Origin: Anaerolineales bacterium UBA2200
Lineage (GTDB): Bacteria > Chloroflexota > Anaerolineae > UBA2200
Assembly (NCBI GenBank): GCA_002327925.1
Contig: DCVA01000009.1
Coordinates: forward strand, 1 to 19,970
Direction of reading: 5' to 3'
Length of the DNA stretch: 19,970 bases
Below the pieces are notes generated by a model. That model had not been told where the DNA came from. It did no database searches and saw only the letters and a list, made by a program, of their open reading frames with translations. How positions within the stretch are numbered: position 1 is the stretch's first letter; the number at the start of each line of letters is the position of its first letter. Positions 1 to 8,700 of the stretch are shown one piece after another. Made by a program: the position numbers and the translations under genes.

Positions 1-24
1 TCCAGATTTCAACTGTGCCTAACA

Positions 25-717
25 TCATTTTCCTGCCCGGCCAATCTGACGCCTGTAAACCAGCCAGGACAATGCCCCCAGCAGAACACTCTCGCCCACC
101 GCGAGCAAGGCGAGGGTCCATGTGGCATCCATCCAGAACTGCACAGGGAATAGCTGAATGAGCGTGTCCGTGTAGGCAAACAGCCAGGTATCACCAGAGA
201 AGAAGACACGATGGAAGAAGACAAAAAACACGTCAAAGCTGAAGTAGGCCACAACACCCACAGTCAGGAGCGAAACGAACAGCAATAGGCACCCTCGATA
301 GAACCACTGCCAGGCGCTGCTCCGCGTGTCTTTTCGACGCCACAACCATAGCAGCGCCGCCAGGCACAGAAGAACCGCCACTGCCTGCACGGCAAAGGCG
401 GCATTCATGACCGCCTTCACATCGACAAGGTGCTGAATCTCTCGTTGGTTGTATACCTGCTGGCCCTGAGACCTCAGGTCACGTAGGTATTCGAGGTCTT
501 CGCCAGAGCGCAGATAGTGTAGAGTCGCCTCGGCCAGCGATAGCCGCTCGTCGTCGTCGAACAGCTGCGCCCGGGGGAAGCTTGCCCTGGCGTACTCAGT
601 ACGAATGAACAGTGGCGTGGCCACCACATACAGATTGGCTAGCAGCAAGGCCAGTGGAAGGCACAGCAGCAACACCAGGCCGGCAACCCTGGCACCATTT
701 GAGCGTTCAGTGGTCAC
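25..717 (-). CDS. DUF1461 / TIGR01906 family integral membrane protein
   Basis: A 230-residue membrane protein of the uncharacterised TIGR01906 (DUF1461) family; its function is unknown. I see a hydrophobic segment at residues 11-33, an outward-facing loop of about 70 residues, then helices at about 105-126, 138-160 and 198-222. The family hallmark is the stretch around residues 90-103 (YNQREIQHLVDVK) followed by an aromatic loop at about 163-196 with FFHRVFFSGDTW and LFPVQFW. The start is GTG at 717, overlapping the stop of the upstream gene by 4 bp (GTGA), with a GAGGTGA ribosome site just ahead. It is the last visible gene of the PIG-L / spermidine-synthase-like operon and ends 24 bases from the window edge, so any terminator lies outside. 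The family call is fairly sure; no activity can be assigned. Confidence 0.85.
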   Translation of the reverse strand: MTTERSNGARVAGLVLLLCLPLALLLANLYVVATPLFIRTEYARASFPRAQLFDDDERLSLAEATLHYLRSGEDLEYLRDLRSQGQQVYNQREIQHLVDVKAVMNAAFAVQAVAVLLCLAALLWLWRRKDTRSSAWQWFYRGCLLLFVSLLTVGVVAYFSFDVFFVFFHRVFFSGDTWLFAYTDTLIQLFPVQFWMDATWTLALLAVGESVLLGALSWLVYRRQIGRAGK

Positions 718-2306
718 GGGTTCACCTCGGGCACAGCAGGATCGAAAACATAGTGTGCAATCATTGCATGCACCATTCTCTCCACAGGAGCGTGATCATC
801 AGTCAGCACTGACCCGGCCATGGGGATGAAGCGTCGGATGCGGCCCGCCGCTCGAGAGGCCACGTCGGAAATGACCGTATCGTCAGAATGGGCAAGCCGT
901 GCTTCAATGGCAGTCCATTCACTCGGCTGGCACGATGCAATGACCACACTGTTCTGTCCCCCCTGAGTGGACACCACGTACACGCTGGGATAGACGGATG
1001 CCACCGTATTGGCCACCGCCGTTACCAAGGCCGTGTCTGACTGCAGGTGCGCCACATTGATACCAAGTACCCCATCACTTGTCTGATGGTCATGGACCAA
1101 TCGGAAGAACTCAACAGTTGTCAGGTGGAACGGAATATATGGCGGGCTGTAGGCATCGACCAGCACAACATCGTATTGCTTCGTCGTGTGGGCAAGGTAG
1201 GCACGTCCATCCGCAGTAATGGCGTCCAGGTTGGGGAGATCCAGGCTCAAGAACCGCCGCCCGGCTTCCACCACCGCAGGATCGATCTCTACTCCATCAA
1301 TTGGGATGGGTCCAAAGACCTGACTGAACTGCCGAGCGGAGGTGCCACCGGCCAGCCCAAGCAGGCACAGACTCGATAGCGGGGGGGCCCAGAGCTCAGA
1401 GCGGAAGAAGGGAACCAGCAAGAAGTAGTCGTAGACATAGCCAGTGATCACCCTGTCTGGTTCATAGACAGACTGGATGCCCTCACCCTCATTCAGCTTG
1501 AGCACGACCTGGTCTCCATCCTGAAGGACCTGAACGTAGTTATACGACGAATCCCTCTCATAGAGCAGTCCAGGAGATGACTTGATCGGCGGGGAGGGCA
1601 GAAGCATTCGCACCACCAGCACCAGGCACAGTCCAATAAACAGGGGGGCCCACCGTGAGCACGCTCTGCGCAACCCGGTTGCCGACACGATCACGATCAC
1701 CAGAGCGAGGACTGCCATGCTCCGCCGCGTACCCAGCAAGGGAATCAGCGCAAACACAGTCCCAAACGTGCCCAGCAGGCTGCCAAGGGTCGACAGAGCA
1801 GAGAGCCGTCCCGCCACGTTTCCGCCCGTGTCGATCGCCTTCAGACTGAGACGCATGACGAATGGTGAGACACAACCCAGCAAGACCATTGGCAGTGAAA
1901 ACAGCGCTAGGACACCCGCAAACGCTCCAACGAGGGGCTCTGTTGCGGTTGTTGCCAGCCCTCCGCTGGCCAGGCGCAGGATGGGGTGAGCAACGTATGG
2001 CACGCAGCCAATCCAGAAACCGGCCCAACCAGCGAGCTGGTAGACCAGCACCTGCTCGGGGCGGCGGTCGGCGATGCGCCCGCCTAACGCCGAGCCCACA
2101 GCCAGATAGGCCAGTAGCAGCCCGATCAGCAGCCCCCACACAGGCAGAGAGCTGCCAAAGTAAGGAGCCAGAAGCCGCGAAGCGCACATCTCTGCACCCA
2201 TCGTCACCAGGCCGGCGACAAACACCAGCAGTTGCAGAATTCCGCTGTCCACAGGCCGCGCGGATGGCGCCAAGCCGGTCTGGTGATTCTCTGCTAACGC
2301 GCTCAC
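714..2306 (-). CDS. Fused membrane / spermidine synthase-like protein
   Basis: A 530-residue two-part protein. Residues about 22-236 contain roughly seven to eight hydrophobic helices of the MFS-like type found in fused MFS/spermidine synthases. Residues about 245-527 form a spermidine-synthase-like Rossmann domain. Visible motifs are the nucleotide loop GLAGGTSARQ (317-326), the acidic GVEIDP (338-343), ADGRAYL (365-371), LVDAYSPPYIPFHL (382-395) with Asp384 at the usual catalytic site, and a C-terminal TDDHAPVE. By family knowledge such proteins transfer aminopropyl groups or use a related S-adenosyl compound, but true polyamine synthesis is not proven for membrane-fused forms. The start is GTG at 2306, with GAGAGGT 7 bases ahead, overlapping the PIG-L stop by 4 bp; the end overlaps the DUF1461 gene by 4 bp. 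The three genes are clearly translated as one unit. Confidence 0.88.
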   Translation of the reverse strand: MSALAENHQTGLAPSARPVDSGILQLLVFVAGLVTMGAEMCASRLLAPYFGSSLPVWGLLIGLLLAYLAVGSALGGRIADRRPEQVLVYQLAGWAGFWIGCVPYVAHPILRLASGGLATTATEPLVGAFAGVLALFSLPMVLLGCVSPFVMRLSLKAIDTGGNVAGRLSALSTLGSLLGTFGTVFALIPLLGTRRSMAVLALVIVIVSATGLRRACSRWAPLFIGLCLVLVVRMLLPSPPIKSSPGLLYERDSSYNYVQVLQDGDQVVLKLNEGEGIQSVYEPDRVITGYVYDYFLLVPFFRSELWAPPLSSLCLLGLAGGTSARQFSQVFGPIPIDGVEIDPAVVEAGRRFLSLDLPNLDAITADGRAYLAHTTKQYDVVLVDAYSPPYIPFHLTTVEFFRLVHDHQTSDGVLGINVAHLQSDTALVTAVANTVASVYPSVYVVSTQGGQNSVVIASCQPSEWTAIEARLAHSDDTVISDVASRAAGRIRRFIPMAGSVLTDDHAPVERMVHAMIAHYVFDPAVPEVNP

Positions 2307-3100
2307 TGGTAATACCTCTCGCCAAACGCTACACCCCCGCCAACTAGCCGGGAATAAGAGGTCACCCGCAAGGACACGAACTGCTCACCACCAAACAACA
2401 CACTCACCTGTGAAGAGTAGAGCCGGATCGCCGAGACTTTGGCTTCGACGTCTTCCTGCGAGAGTGGCACGACGAAAGGTTTAAGTGAATCGGTCCACTG
2501 GTTCAGAGCCACTGTCAATTCACCCGGACTCTCTGAGTAGGGATAGTCCTCATAGCACGTGATAGAGTAGCCACTCTCCTGCAGTTGCTGGGCGGCCATC
2601 CGAACCAGCTGGTGATCTACATGGGCCCCCGCCGACAGGGGAGCATACACCAGCAATCCCGCCCTCTCGAAGCGCCGGCGCAGCCGCCTCGCCAGATCCT
2701 GAGCCAGAGCCGTCTCGCTGGGGTCTACCTCACCGAAGAGCGCTTCCTCGCTCGCGTAGAGGAATTCCTTGCTGCCTGACCGCAGGCGATAGATGCAATC
2801 CAGATAGGGCCAGTGCTCGTGCGCAACACCAAGACTGTCCAGGGCTGCCGCGTCCTCAGCTCTCCGGTCCCGCACTGGATCTTCCGGCTGTCCCCAGCGA
2901 CGGTGCTGTCCTTCCGCAAACGAGGATAACATCCGGTAGTCGGGTACGCCTGCGAAGCAGGTCAGCACCAGGGGCGATAGACCCTGCCTAGCCTGTTGTT
3001 GAAGCAACCCCCCGCAAGAGAGGACAACGTCGTCCAGATGAGGCGAGAGGAAGAGCGTGCGGCTGCTGGGCCTGGACAAGAGAGACTCTCCTGACATCAT
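2303..3100 (-). CDS. PIG-L family zinc-dependent deacetylase
   Basis: A 265-residue LmbE/PIG-L-fold hydrolase. The N-terminal motif SPHLDDVVLSCGG (19-31) supplies His21 and Asp24 as zinc ligands and Asp23 as the general base. The second motif GAHVDHQ (158-164) supplies His163 and a neighbouring His160. RRAEDAAALDSLGV (79-92) is the conserved family helix. By family knowledge these enzymes remove N-acetyl groups from N-acetylglucosamine-type sugars in glycolipids, mycothiol or bacillithiol precursors, or glycoconjugates; the substrate here is unknown. No signal peptide or membrane segment is seen, so it is probably cytoplasmic. The start is the first of two adjacent ATG codons (3098-3100, then 3095-3097). 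No Shine-Dalgarno sequence precedes either, but an extended -10 box lies about 10 bases upstream, suggesting a near-leaderless mRNA. It heads the three-gene minus-strand operon. Confidence 0.9.
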   Translation of the reverse strand: MMSGESLLSRPSSRTLFLSPHLDDVVLSCGGLLQQQARQGLSPLVLTCFAGVPDYRMLSSFAEGQHRRWGQPEDPVRDRRAEDAAALDSLGVAHEHWPYLDCIYRLRSGSKEFLYASEEALFGEVDPSETALAQDLARRLRRRFERAGLLVYAPLSAGAHVDHQLVRMAAQQLQESGYSITCYEDYPYSESPGELTVALNQWTDSLKPFVVPLSQEDVEAKVSAIRLYSSQVSVLFGGEQFVSLRVTSYSRLVGGGVAFGERYYQ

Positions 3101-3109
3101 GTGCCCGCG

Positions 3110-3138
3110 AGTATATCATCCTTCGCGTGAGGAACCAA
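3110..3138 (-). promoter_or_regulatory. Promoter of the PIG-L operon, near-leaderless
   Basis: Read on the minus strand, TTGGTT (3138-3133) and TATACT (3115-3110) are separated by exactly 17 bases. The -10 box carries the extended TGn motif (TGATATACT). The expected transcription start is at about 3102-3103, only two or three bases before the ATG at 3100. The -35 box matches the TTGACA consensus at only three positions, so the call rests on the extended -10. Confidence 0.5.
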
Positions 3139-3215
3139 AGGTATCCTGCGGACTCCAGGCGGTTTGCTGACCGACCCAGCGACGCTACACCATACCAGTC
3201 AAACCAGTGCCGCTC

Positions 3216-3244
3216 TTGTTGGCTCCCGACCCAGAGTGTATAAT
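3216..3244 (+). promoter_or_regulatory. Sigma-70-type promoter of the MBL-ssnA-ygfK operon
   Basis: TTGTTG (3216-3221) and a perfect TATAAT (3239-3244) are separated by exactly 17 bases. The expected start is about 3251, giving a leader of about 29 bases that contains GGAGGA (3267-3272) seven bases before the TTG start codon at 3280. This is the strongest promoter-like sequence in the window. The 3101-3279 gap holds this promoter and the opposing PIG-L promoter; I see no further gene in it. Confidence 0.7.
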
Positions 3245-3279
3245 CGAGCCAACGCTAGGGAACCCTGGAGGAACAGCCC

Positions 3280-4182
3280 TTGTCTTTTCGACCCGTGTTG
3301 GACAACGTCAGCTACCTGCCCGGCGCCAGCAATGTTGGTCTAGTCAGAGGCACGGATGGGCGAGCGGTGTTGATCGACTCGGGTGTCGGACAGCGCTCCG
3401 GGCGGTTACTTCTGCAACTCCTGAAGGATGAGCACCTGCAGCTCACCGCGATCCTGAATACGCACAGCCATGGCGACCACGTTGGTGGAAACGCCTTTCT
3501 GGTGGAGCAAACCGGCGCCAGGGTCTATGCGCCAGTGCACGATGGCATCGTTTTGCAGTACCCTGCCTGGGGCACAATGTGCACGTTCGCCGGAGCTCAA
3601 CCCATTCGAGAGCTATCCACTCCGCGCTTTGCCCCAGACCCTTGCCCTGTCGATGTCACTGTTACGCAGGGCGACCTACTGGTCGCCGGGCTCTGTGTTC
3701 GAGCCGTGCCGCTTGAGGGTCATACGGCCAGCCATACCGGGTACATCGTGGACGATGTGTTCTTCACGGGTGACGCTCTGGCAGGCGAGGCGGAACTCAA
3801 CAATGCCCCGATATCCTACGCCTACAGCATCACGCAGCGCCTTGCCAGTCTGCACAGGCTGCGCCAGTTTCGATGCGCCCGCTATGTGCTGGGCCATGGC
3901 CCGGTGGAGCACGATATCACTGCATTGATAGCCCGAAACATCGCCGGCATTGAGCTAGTGCTCGAGCTTATCCAGACACTGTTATCGCATGAAGGCCTCG
4001 ATGCCGATCGGCTACTCTACACAGTGTGCACCCATCTGGGCATCTGCATCCGTAACGTCCGCGAGTACTATACGCTGTATCCCACCCTGCATGCTTTCAT
4101 AAGCCACCTGAACAACGAGGGAGCCATTGTGTCCTCTATTCAGGACAACCGGTTGCTATGGCGGGCAACGGAGGGGAGATAA
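3280..4182 (+). CDS. Metallo-beta-lactamase fold hydrolase
   Basis: A 300-residue MBL-fold enzyme. The metal-binding signature THSHGDH (61-67) gives His62, His64, Asp66 and His67. Further ligands are His148 in EGHT, Asp165 in FTGDAL and His206 in LGHG, so the dinuclear metal site looks complete. The C-terminal 80-90 residues look helical, like the extra domain that many stand-alone MBL hydrolases carry. The family includes glyoxalase II-type thioesterases, lactonases and other hydrolases; the substrate cannot be read from the sequence. The start is TTG at 3280, chosen because GGAGGA lies at ideal distance and the protein then begins directly with the first beta strand. It is followed three bases later by ssnA, whose ribosome site lies inside the end of this gene, so the two are very probably co-translated. 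Confidence 0.88.
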   Translation: MSFRPVLDNVSYLPGASNVGLVRGTDGRAVLIDSGVGQRSGRLLLQLLKDEHLQLTAILNTHSHGDHVGGNAFLVEQTGARVYAPVHDGIVLQYPAWGTMCTFAGAQPIRELSTPRFAPDPCPVDVTVTQGDLLVAGLCVRAVPLEGHTASHTGYIVDDVFFTGDALAGEAELNNAPISYAYSITQRLASLHRLRQFRCARYVLGHGPVEHDITALIARNIAGIELVLELIQTLLSHEGLDADRLLYTVCTHLGICIRNVREYYTLYPTLHAFISHLNNEGAIVSSIQDNRLLWRATEGR

Positions 4183-4185
4183 GAC

Positions 4186-5511
4186 ATGCTTATCGTCAAG
4201 GCCGTCCTACTCACCTTTGGTGCTGAGCCACGGGTGATCTACGATGGCGCCCTGCGGATCCAGGGCTCACACATCACAGAGGTCTCCACCACCCAGGATT
4301 TGAAGATAAAGTACCCTGGTGAATCGGAGATAGACGCTGCGGGCCGTGTGGTCATGCCCGGCTTTATCTGTGCACACACCCACTACTATGGGCTCTTCTC
4401 GCGAGGCATGGCATTGGGGGGCGCTCCGCCGGAGGATTTTCCGCAGATCCTGGAACGCCTCTGGTGGCGCCTGGATAAGGCATTGCAGCCGCAAGATGTC
4501 AAGTACAGCGCCCTCTACTGCCTGGTAGATGCGATTCGTAACGGGACGACGACGCTGATCGACCACCATGCTTCGCCTTACGCTATCCCGGGGTCTCTCG
4601 ATGTGATCGCTGAGGCTGTAGTGGAGGCAGGCGTCCGCTCCAGCCTATGCTACGAGGTCTCTGACCGAGATGGACCAGAGCGTATGAGACAGGGACTGGA
4701 GGAGAATGCGCGCTTTATCCGGCGCGCCAGGAACGAGAACGGGCTGCTGGCCGGCACATTCGGGCTTCATGCCTCGCTGACTCTGTCCGACGATACGCTG
4801 GCGCTGGCGGTAGAGATGGCGCGCCAGCTCGATGTGGGCTTTCACGTCCACGTAGCGGAGGCGGCTGTCGACGTTCGGGATTCGCTGGACAGGTACGGTG
4901 TGCGCGTCGTAGAACGGTTGGCCAGCCGGGCCATTCTTGGCCCCAGGACCATTGCCGCACATTGCGTACACACCAACGATCATGAGTGGGAGCTGCTTCG
5001 TGAGACGGGAACAAGGGTGATACACAATCCTCGCTCAAATATGAACAACGCGGTAGGAGCGGCGGACGTGCCAGCGATGTTAAGTACGGGCATTCAGGTA
5101 GGCCTGGGCAATGATGGGTTCTCCAACAACATGTTTAGCGAGATCAAGACTGCATATCTCCTGCACAAGCATGTCAAGGGTGACCCTCGCGTGCTCGGGG
5201 CGGATCAGGTGCTCGAAATGGCAGTCAGGAACAACGCCCGTACGGCGGCCCTGTTCTACAACGAGCCTCTCGCCGAGCTGTCGCCCGGTGCAAGCGCCGA
5301 CATCATCATGCTGGATTACTACCCTCCGACCCCGCTAAGCATCGCCAACCTTCCCTGGCATCTCGTCTTCGGCATGGATGGATCGCAGGTAAGCACGACC
5401 ATCGTCGCCGGCAGGGTGCTGATGCACGAGCGCGAACTCAAGACCCTGGATGAGCAGCAGATAGCGGCCAAAGCGCGAGAGGCCGCAGAGCACATGTGGG
5501 AGCGCATCTAG
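4186..5511 (+). CDS. ssnA: SsnA-type amidohydrolase
   Basis: A 441-residue metal-dependent amidohydrolase resembling SsnA and the chlorohydrolase/guanine deaminase group. The beta-sandwich edge ends at VVMPGFICAHTHYYG, with metal ligands His64 and His66. Later come His222 and the catalytic Glu225 in FHVHVAEA, His260-region AAHCVHTNDH, and Asp310 in LGNDGFSNNM. The family-typical LIDHHASP (124-131), NPRSNMNN (281-288) and FGMDGSQV near the end closely recall enterobacterial SsnA, which sits beside ygfK. The predicted reaction is hydrolytic removal of an amino group or opening of a heterocyclic ring; the real substrate of SsnA is not established. The start is ATG at 4186 with GAGGGGAG (4171-4178) seven bases ahead. 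It lies three bases after the MBL gene and one base before the next gene. The cytoplasmic location is inferred from the lack of a signal peptide. Confidence 0.9.
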   Translation: MLIVKAVLLTFGAEPRVIYDGALRIQGSHITEVSTTQDLKIKYPGESEIDAAGRVVMPGFICAHTHYYGLFSRGMALGGAPPEDFPQILERLWWRLDKALQPQDVKYSALYCLVDAIRNGTTTLIDHHASPYAIPGSLDVIAEAVVEAGVRSSLCYEVSDRDGPERMRQGLEENARFIRRARNENGLLAGTFGLHASLTLSDDTLALAVEMARQLDVGFHVHVAEAAVDVRDSLDRYGVRVVERLASRAILGPRTIAAHCVHTNDHEWELLRETGTRVIHNPRSNMNNAVGAADVPAMLSTGIQVGLGNDGFSNNMFSEIKTAYLLHKHVKGDPRVLGADQVLEMAVRNNARTAALFYNEPLAELSPGASADIIMLDYYPPTPLSIANLPWHLVFGMDGSQVSTTIVAGRVLMHERELKTLDEQQIAAKAREAAEHMWERI

Positions 5512-5512
5512 C

Positions 5513-5767
5513 ATGTCCCCGGCACCGGATCCTTCCAGCGGCGCCCCTCGCCGGTCGCCCTCCGCGCCCCTGGCTGTCGGACTGACCGCTGCCGCAGTCG
5601 CTATCACCCTCACGCTAGCCGGGCTATGGCGTGGCGGTCTGCTTACCTGGCGCAACAGCCTGCTGGGCATCGCCCTGGGAGGTGGCACCTGGGGCATCAT
5701 CGCCTGGGCCGTTGCATACACCGTGCGTCTGGTTGATGAGGATATGGAGTCAGGCGAGGACCGCTAG
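5513..5767 (+). CDS. Small two-helix membrane protein between ssnA and ygfK
   Basis: An 84-residue protein that I do not recognise. It has a Pro/Ser-rich N-terminus with RR at 13-14, a hydrophobic helix at about 19-38, a short loop containing WRGGLLTWRN, a second glycine-rich hydrophobic helix at about 48-71, and an acidic tail (DEDMESGEDR). The ATG lies one base after the ssnA stop, and its own stop falls inside the gap before ygfK, whose GGAGG begins at the last base of the TAG. It is therefore real by position, and it is probably translated together with its neighbours. Inference: it could anchor YgfK or another partner at the membrane. No function can be assigned from the sequence. Confidence 0.72.
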   Translation: MSPAPDPSSGAPRRSPSAPLAVGLTAAAVAITLTLAGLWRGGLLTWRNSLLGIALGGGTWGIIAWAVAYTVRLVDEDMESGEDR

Positions 5768-5775
5768 GAGGACGT

Positions 5776-8700
5776 ATGTCCGATCGAATGCAGGGGCAAT
5801 CATTCTCTGTACTGCTGCGCTGGATCCTACAGGAGCTCGAGCACAACCAGTCTGTTTTTGGAATACACAGATCCCAGTTCTTCGTGCCAAGGAGCAACCT
5901 GCCTTACTCGGTCCCCAGCCTGTTCGGCCAGTACCTGGCAACGCCGATTGGCCCGGCTGCTGGACCGCACACCCAGCTCGCTCAGAATATCGTTTGTGCC
6001 TGGCTCTGCGGCGGGCGGTTCATTGAACTCAAGACTGTGCAGATCATGGACGAGCTCGAGATTAGCCGCCCGTGCATCGACATGGAAGATGAGGGCTATA
6101 ACGTCGAGTGGTCGCAAGAGCTCAAGCTCGACCAGTCTGTTGAGGAATACGCCAAGGCATGGGCTCTGGTGCACTTGCTGCCACGCATACTGGGATGGGA
6201 CAGACACTTGCCGCTCGGGACCATCTTCAATATGAGCGTTGGCTACAACCTCGCCGGAATTCAGAGCCCTGCGATGACGCGCTTTATGGCCAGTCTGATC
6301 GACGCAGGCGAGCAAGTCGAAAAGATCCGGGCCATCTTGCATGCCGAGTTCCCTGCTTTTGAGGATGTGGAGATTCCATCCCTCCTCACCAATAATGTGA
6401 CTCTGTCGACCATGCACGGTTGCCCGCCAGACGAGGTGGAGCGCATCGCTCGTTATCTGATGCAAGAGCGCCACCTGAACACTACGGTAAAACTGAACCC
6501 CACCCTGCTCGGCAGCAAAACGGTGCGGGACATTCTGCACGAGAACCTTGGATTCCGCGCGATAGACATACCCGACCCGGTGTTCGAGCACGACATGCAG
6601 TACAGCCGCGCCGTAGAACTCGTCCGAACGCTCAGGTCGGTAGCAACCGAGACGGGACTGCAATTCGGGGTCAAGCTCAGCAACACGCTCGCTACCGCCA
6701 ACCACAAGGGGCAGTTGCCGGGCAATGAGATGTATATGTCCGGCCGCGCCCTCTACCCGGTCACCTTGAACCTTTTCCACAAGCTGTCGCAGGAGTTCCA
6801 GGGTGATCTCAACGTTTCCTTCTCGGCCGGGGCCGACGCTCTGAACATCGTCGAGATTCTGGCCGCCGGAGCGCGCCCCGTCACCGCGGCCACGGACCTG
6901 CTCAAACCGGGCGGTTATGCCAGACTCAGGCAGTGCCTCGAGACACTCGAGGCGACCATGCAAGAACGTGGAATAAGCAGTCTCGACGAACTAGCAAAGG
7001 ACAGACTCGCCCACCTTGAGCGCGCAGCGGCGGAAGCCCTGCATCAGCCGCGCTACAAGAAGGCCTACCATCCTCATGGGCTGCCCAAGGTTCAATCTGC
7101 CCTGATGCCTTTCGATTGCATCACCGCACCTTGCAAGGAGGCCTGCCCTGTCTGCCAACATGTTCCCGAGTACGCGCATTGCATTGCCACAGGGGATTTC
7201 GACTGCGCCCTGTCCACCATCCTGGCTCGCAATCCGCTTCCCGGTGTCACAGGCTACATTTGCACGCATCTGTGCCAGAGTCGCTGTACGCGCAACAACT
7301 ATGACGAACCAGTGGCCATCCGTGCACTGAAGCGTGTCGCCCATGACAGGGGGCAGTGCGGTCTGACCGCCCCGGTGCCATCCAGACACAGGGTAGCGGT
7401 TATCGGAGGGGGACCCTCCGGCCTGGCAGCGGCCTACTTTCTGGCCCTGAGCGGCATACGGACCACCATCTTCGAAGCAAGGGACCGGCTCGGAGGAATG
7501 GTTGCCCTCGCTCCCGCTTTTCGCCTCCCGGACAAAGTGCTACAGGAGGACATTGAGCGGATCCGCGCCCTGGGAGTAGAGGTAGAGCTCAATCACCGCA
7601 TTACCTCCGCGCCCGAGACCCTCCTTGGAGAAGGGTTTGAAGCAGTCTATGTGGCCTGCGGCTTCCAGCGGGACGCGGAACTGGCATTACCCGGCGTCAC
7701 GGCAACTGGCGTCATCCCTGCGCTACACCTGCTCGAGCAGGTTGCCCGTGGCGCCAGACCCTCGCTTGGTGCCCGCGTTCTTGTGGTAGGCGGAGGCAAC
7801 ACCGCGATGGACGCCGCCCGCACCGCCCATCGTCTGACGGGTCAACCCGTCACGGTGGTCTACCGTCGAACAAGCCAGGAAATGCCCTCAACCGATGAAG
7901 AAAAGGAGGAGTTGCTCGCCGAAGGGAACGCACTCATTGAGCTTGCCTCGCCTGCCCGGGTCATCGTGCAGGAGGGCCACGTGACGGGCCTCGAGTGTGT
8001 TCGCAACCAGCTGGGGGAGCCAGGGGCCGACGGCCGCAGAGAGCCAATTGCCGTTCCGGGCAGCGAGTTCATTCTCGCGGCTGACTCTATCATTGTGGCA
8101 ATCGGCCAGCGGGCGGATGTTTCATTCTTGAAGCACAGTGCAGTGCTGACGCAGCAGAATAGGGGCATCATCGTTAATGAGCATACAGGGCAGACCAGCG
8201 TCCAGGCAGTGTATGCTGGAGGTGATGCGGCGAGGGGTCCCGCCACGGTCGTCTGGGCGTGCGCCGATGGCCGGCGTGCTGCAGAGGCCATCTGCACGCA
8301 ACTTGGTCTCCCATTCGCCGCCACACTCCCCGCTCCCGCTCTTCCTGAGCCGGACCTGTCGCAACTCAAGCAGGAACGCGCACGGCAGACCCCGCAGAAC
8401 AGACCCGACGTTCGTCCAGCGTCGTTCCGCGCGGATTTCAACCTCGCAGAGTCCGCTCTCAGCGAGGCTGCCGCCCGCCGAGAGGCAGAACGGTGTCTGC
8501 AATGCTCTATTCTTTGTGACAAGTGCGTCGAGGTGTGTCCAAACCGTGCCAACCTGGCCTACTCGATTGTCCCCTTCACGGCAACCGTTCCGCAGTGGAC
8601 TTGCCAGGACGGGAAGCTCGTTCTCGCTGGCGAGCAAACAGTACGCATCGAGCAGGACCGGCAGATCATTCACCTGGTTGACCTGTGCAACGAGTGCGGA

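Noticed and set aside
1558..2325. 255-codon minus-strand frame overlapping the spermidine-synthase-like gene
   Set aside because: It is a shifted frame of the real gene; its protein is Arg/Ala/Gly-rich with no hydrophobic pattern, while the chosen frame shows clean helices.
5827..6963. Long minus-strand open frame (378 codons) opposite ygfK
   Set aside because: It lies wholly against a well-supported ygfK reading frame, its protein has no recognisable motif, and GC-rich codon use commonly leaves the opposite strand open.
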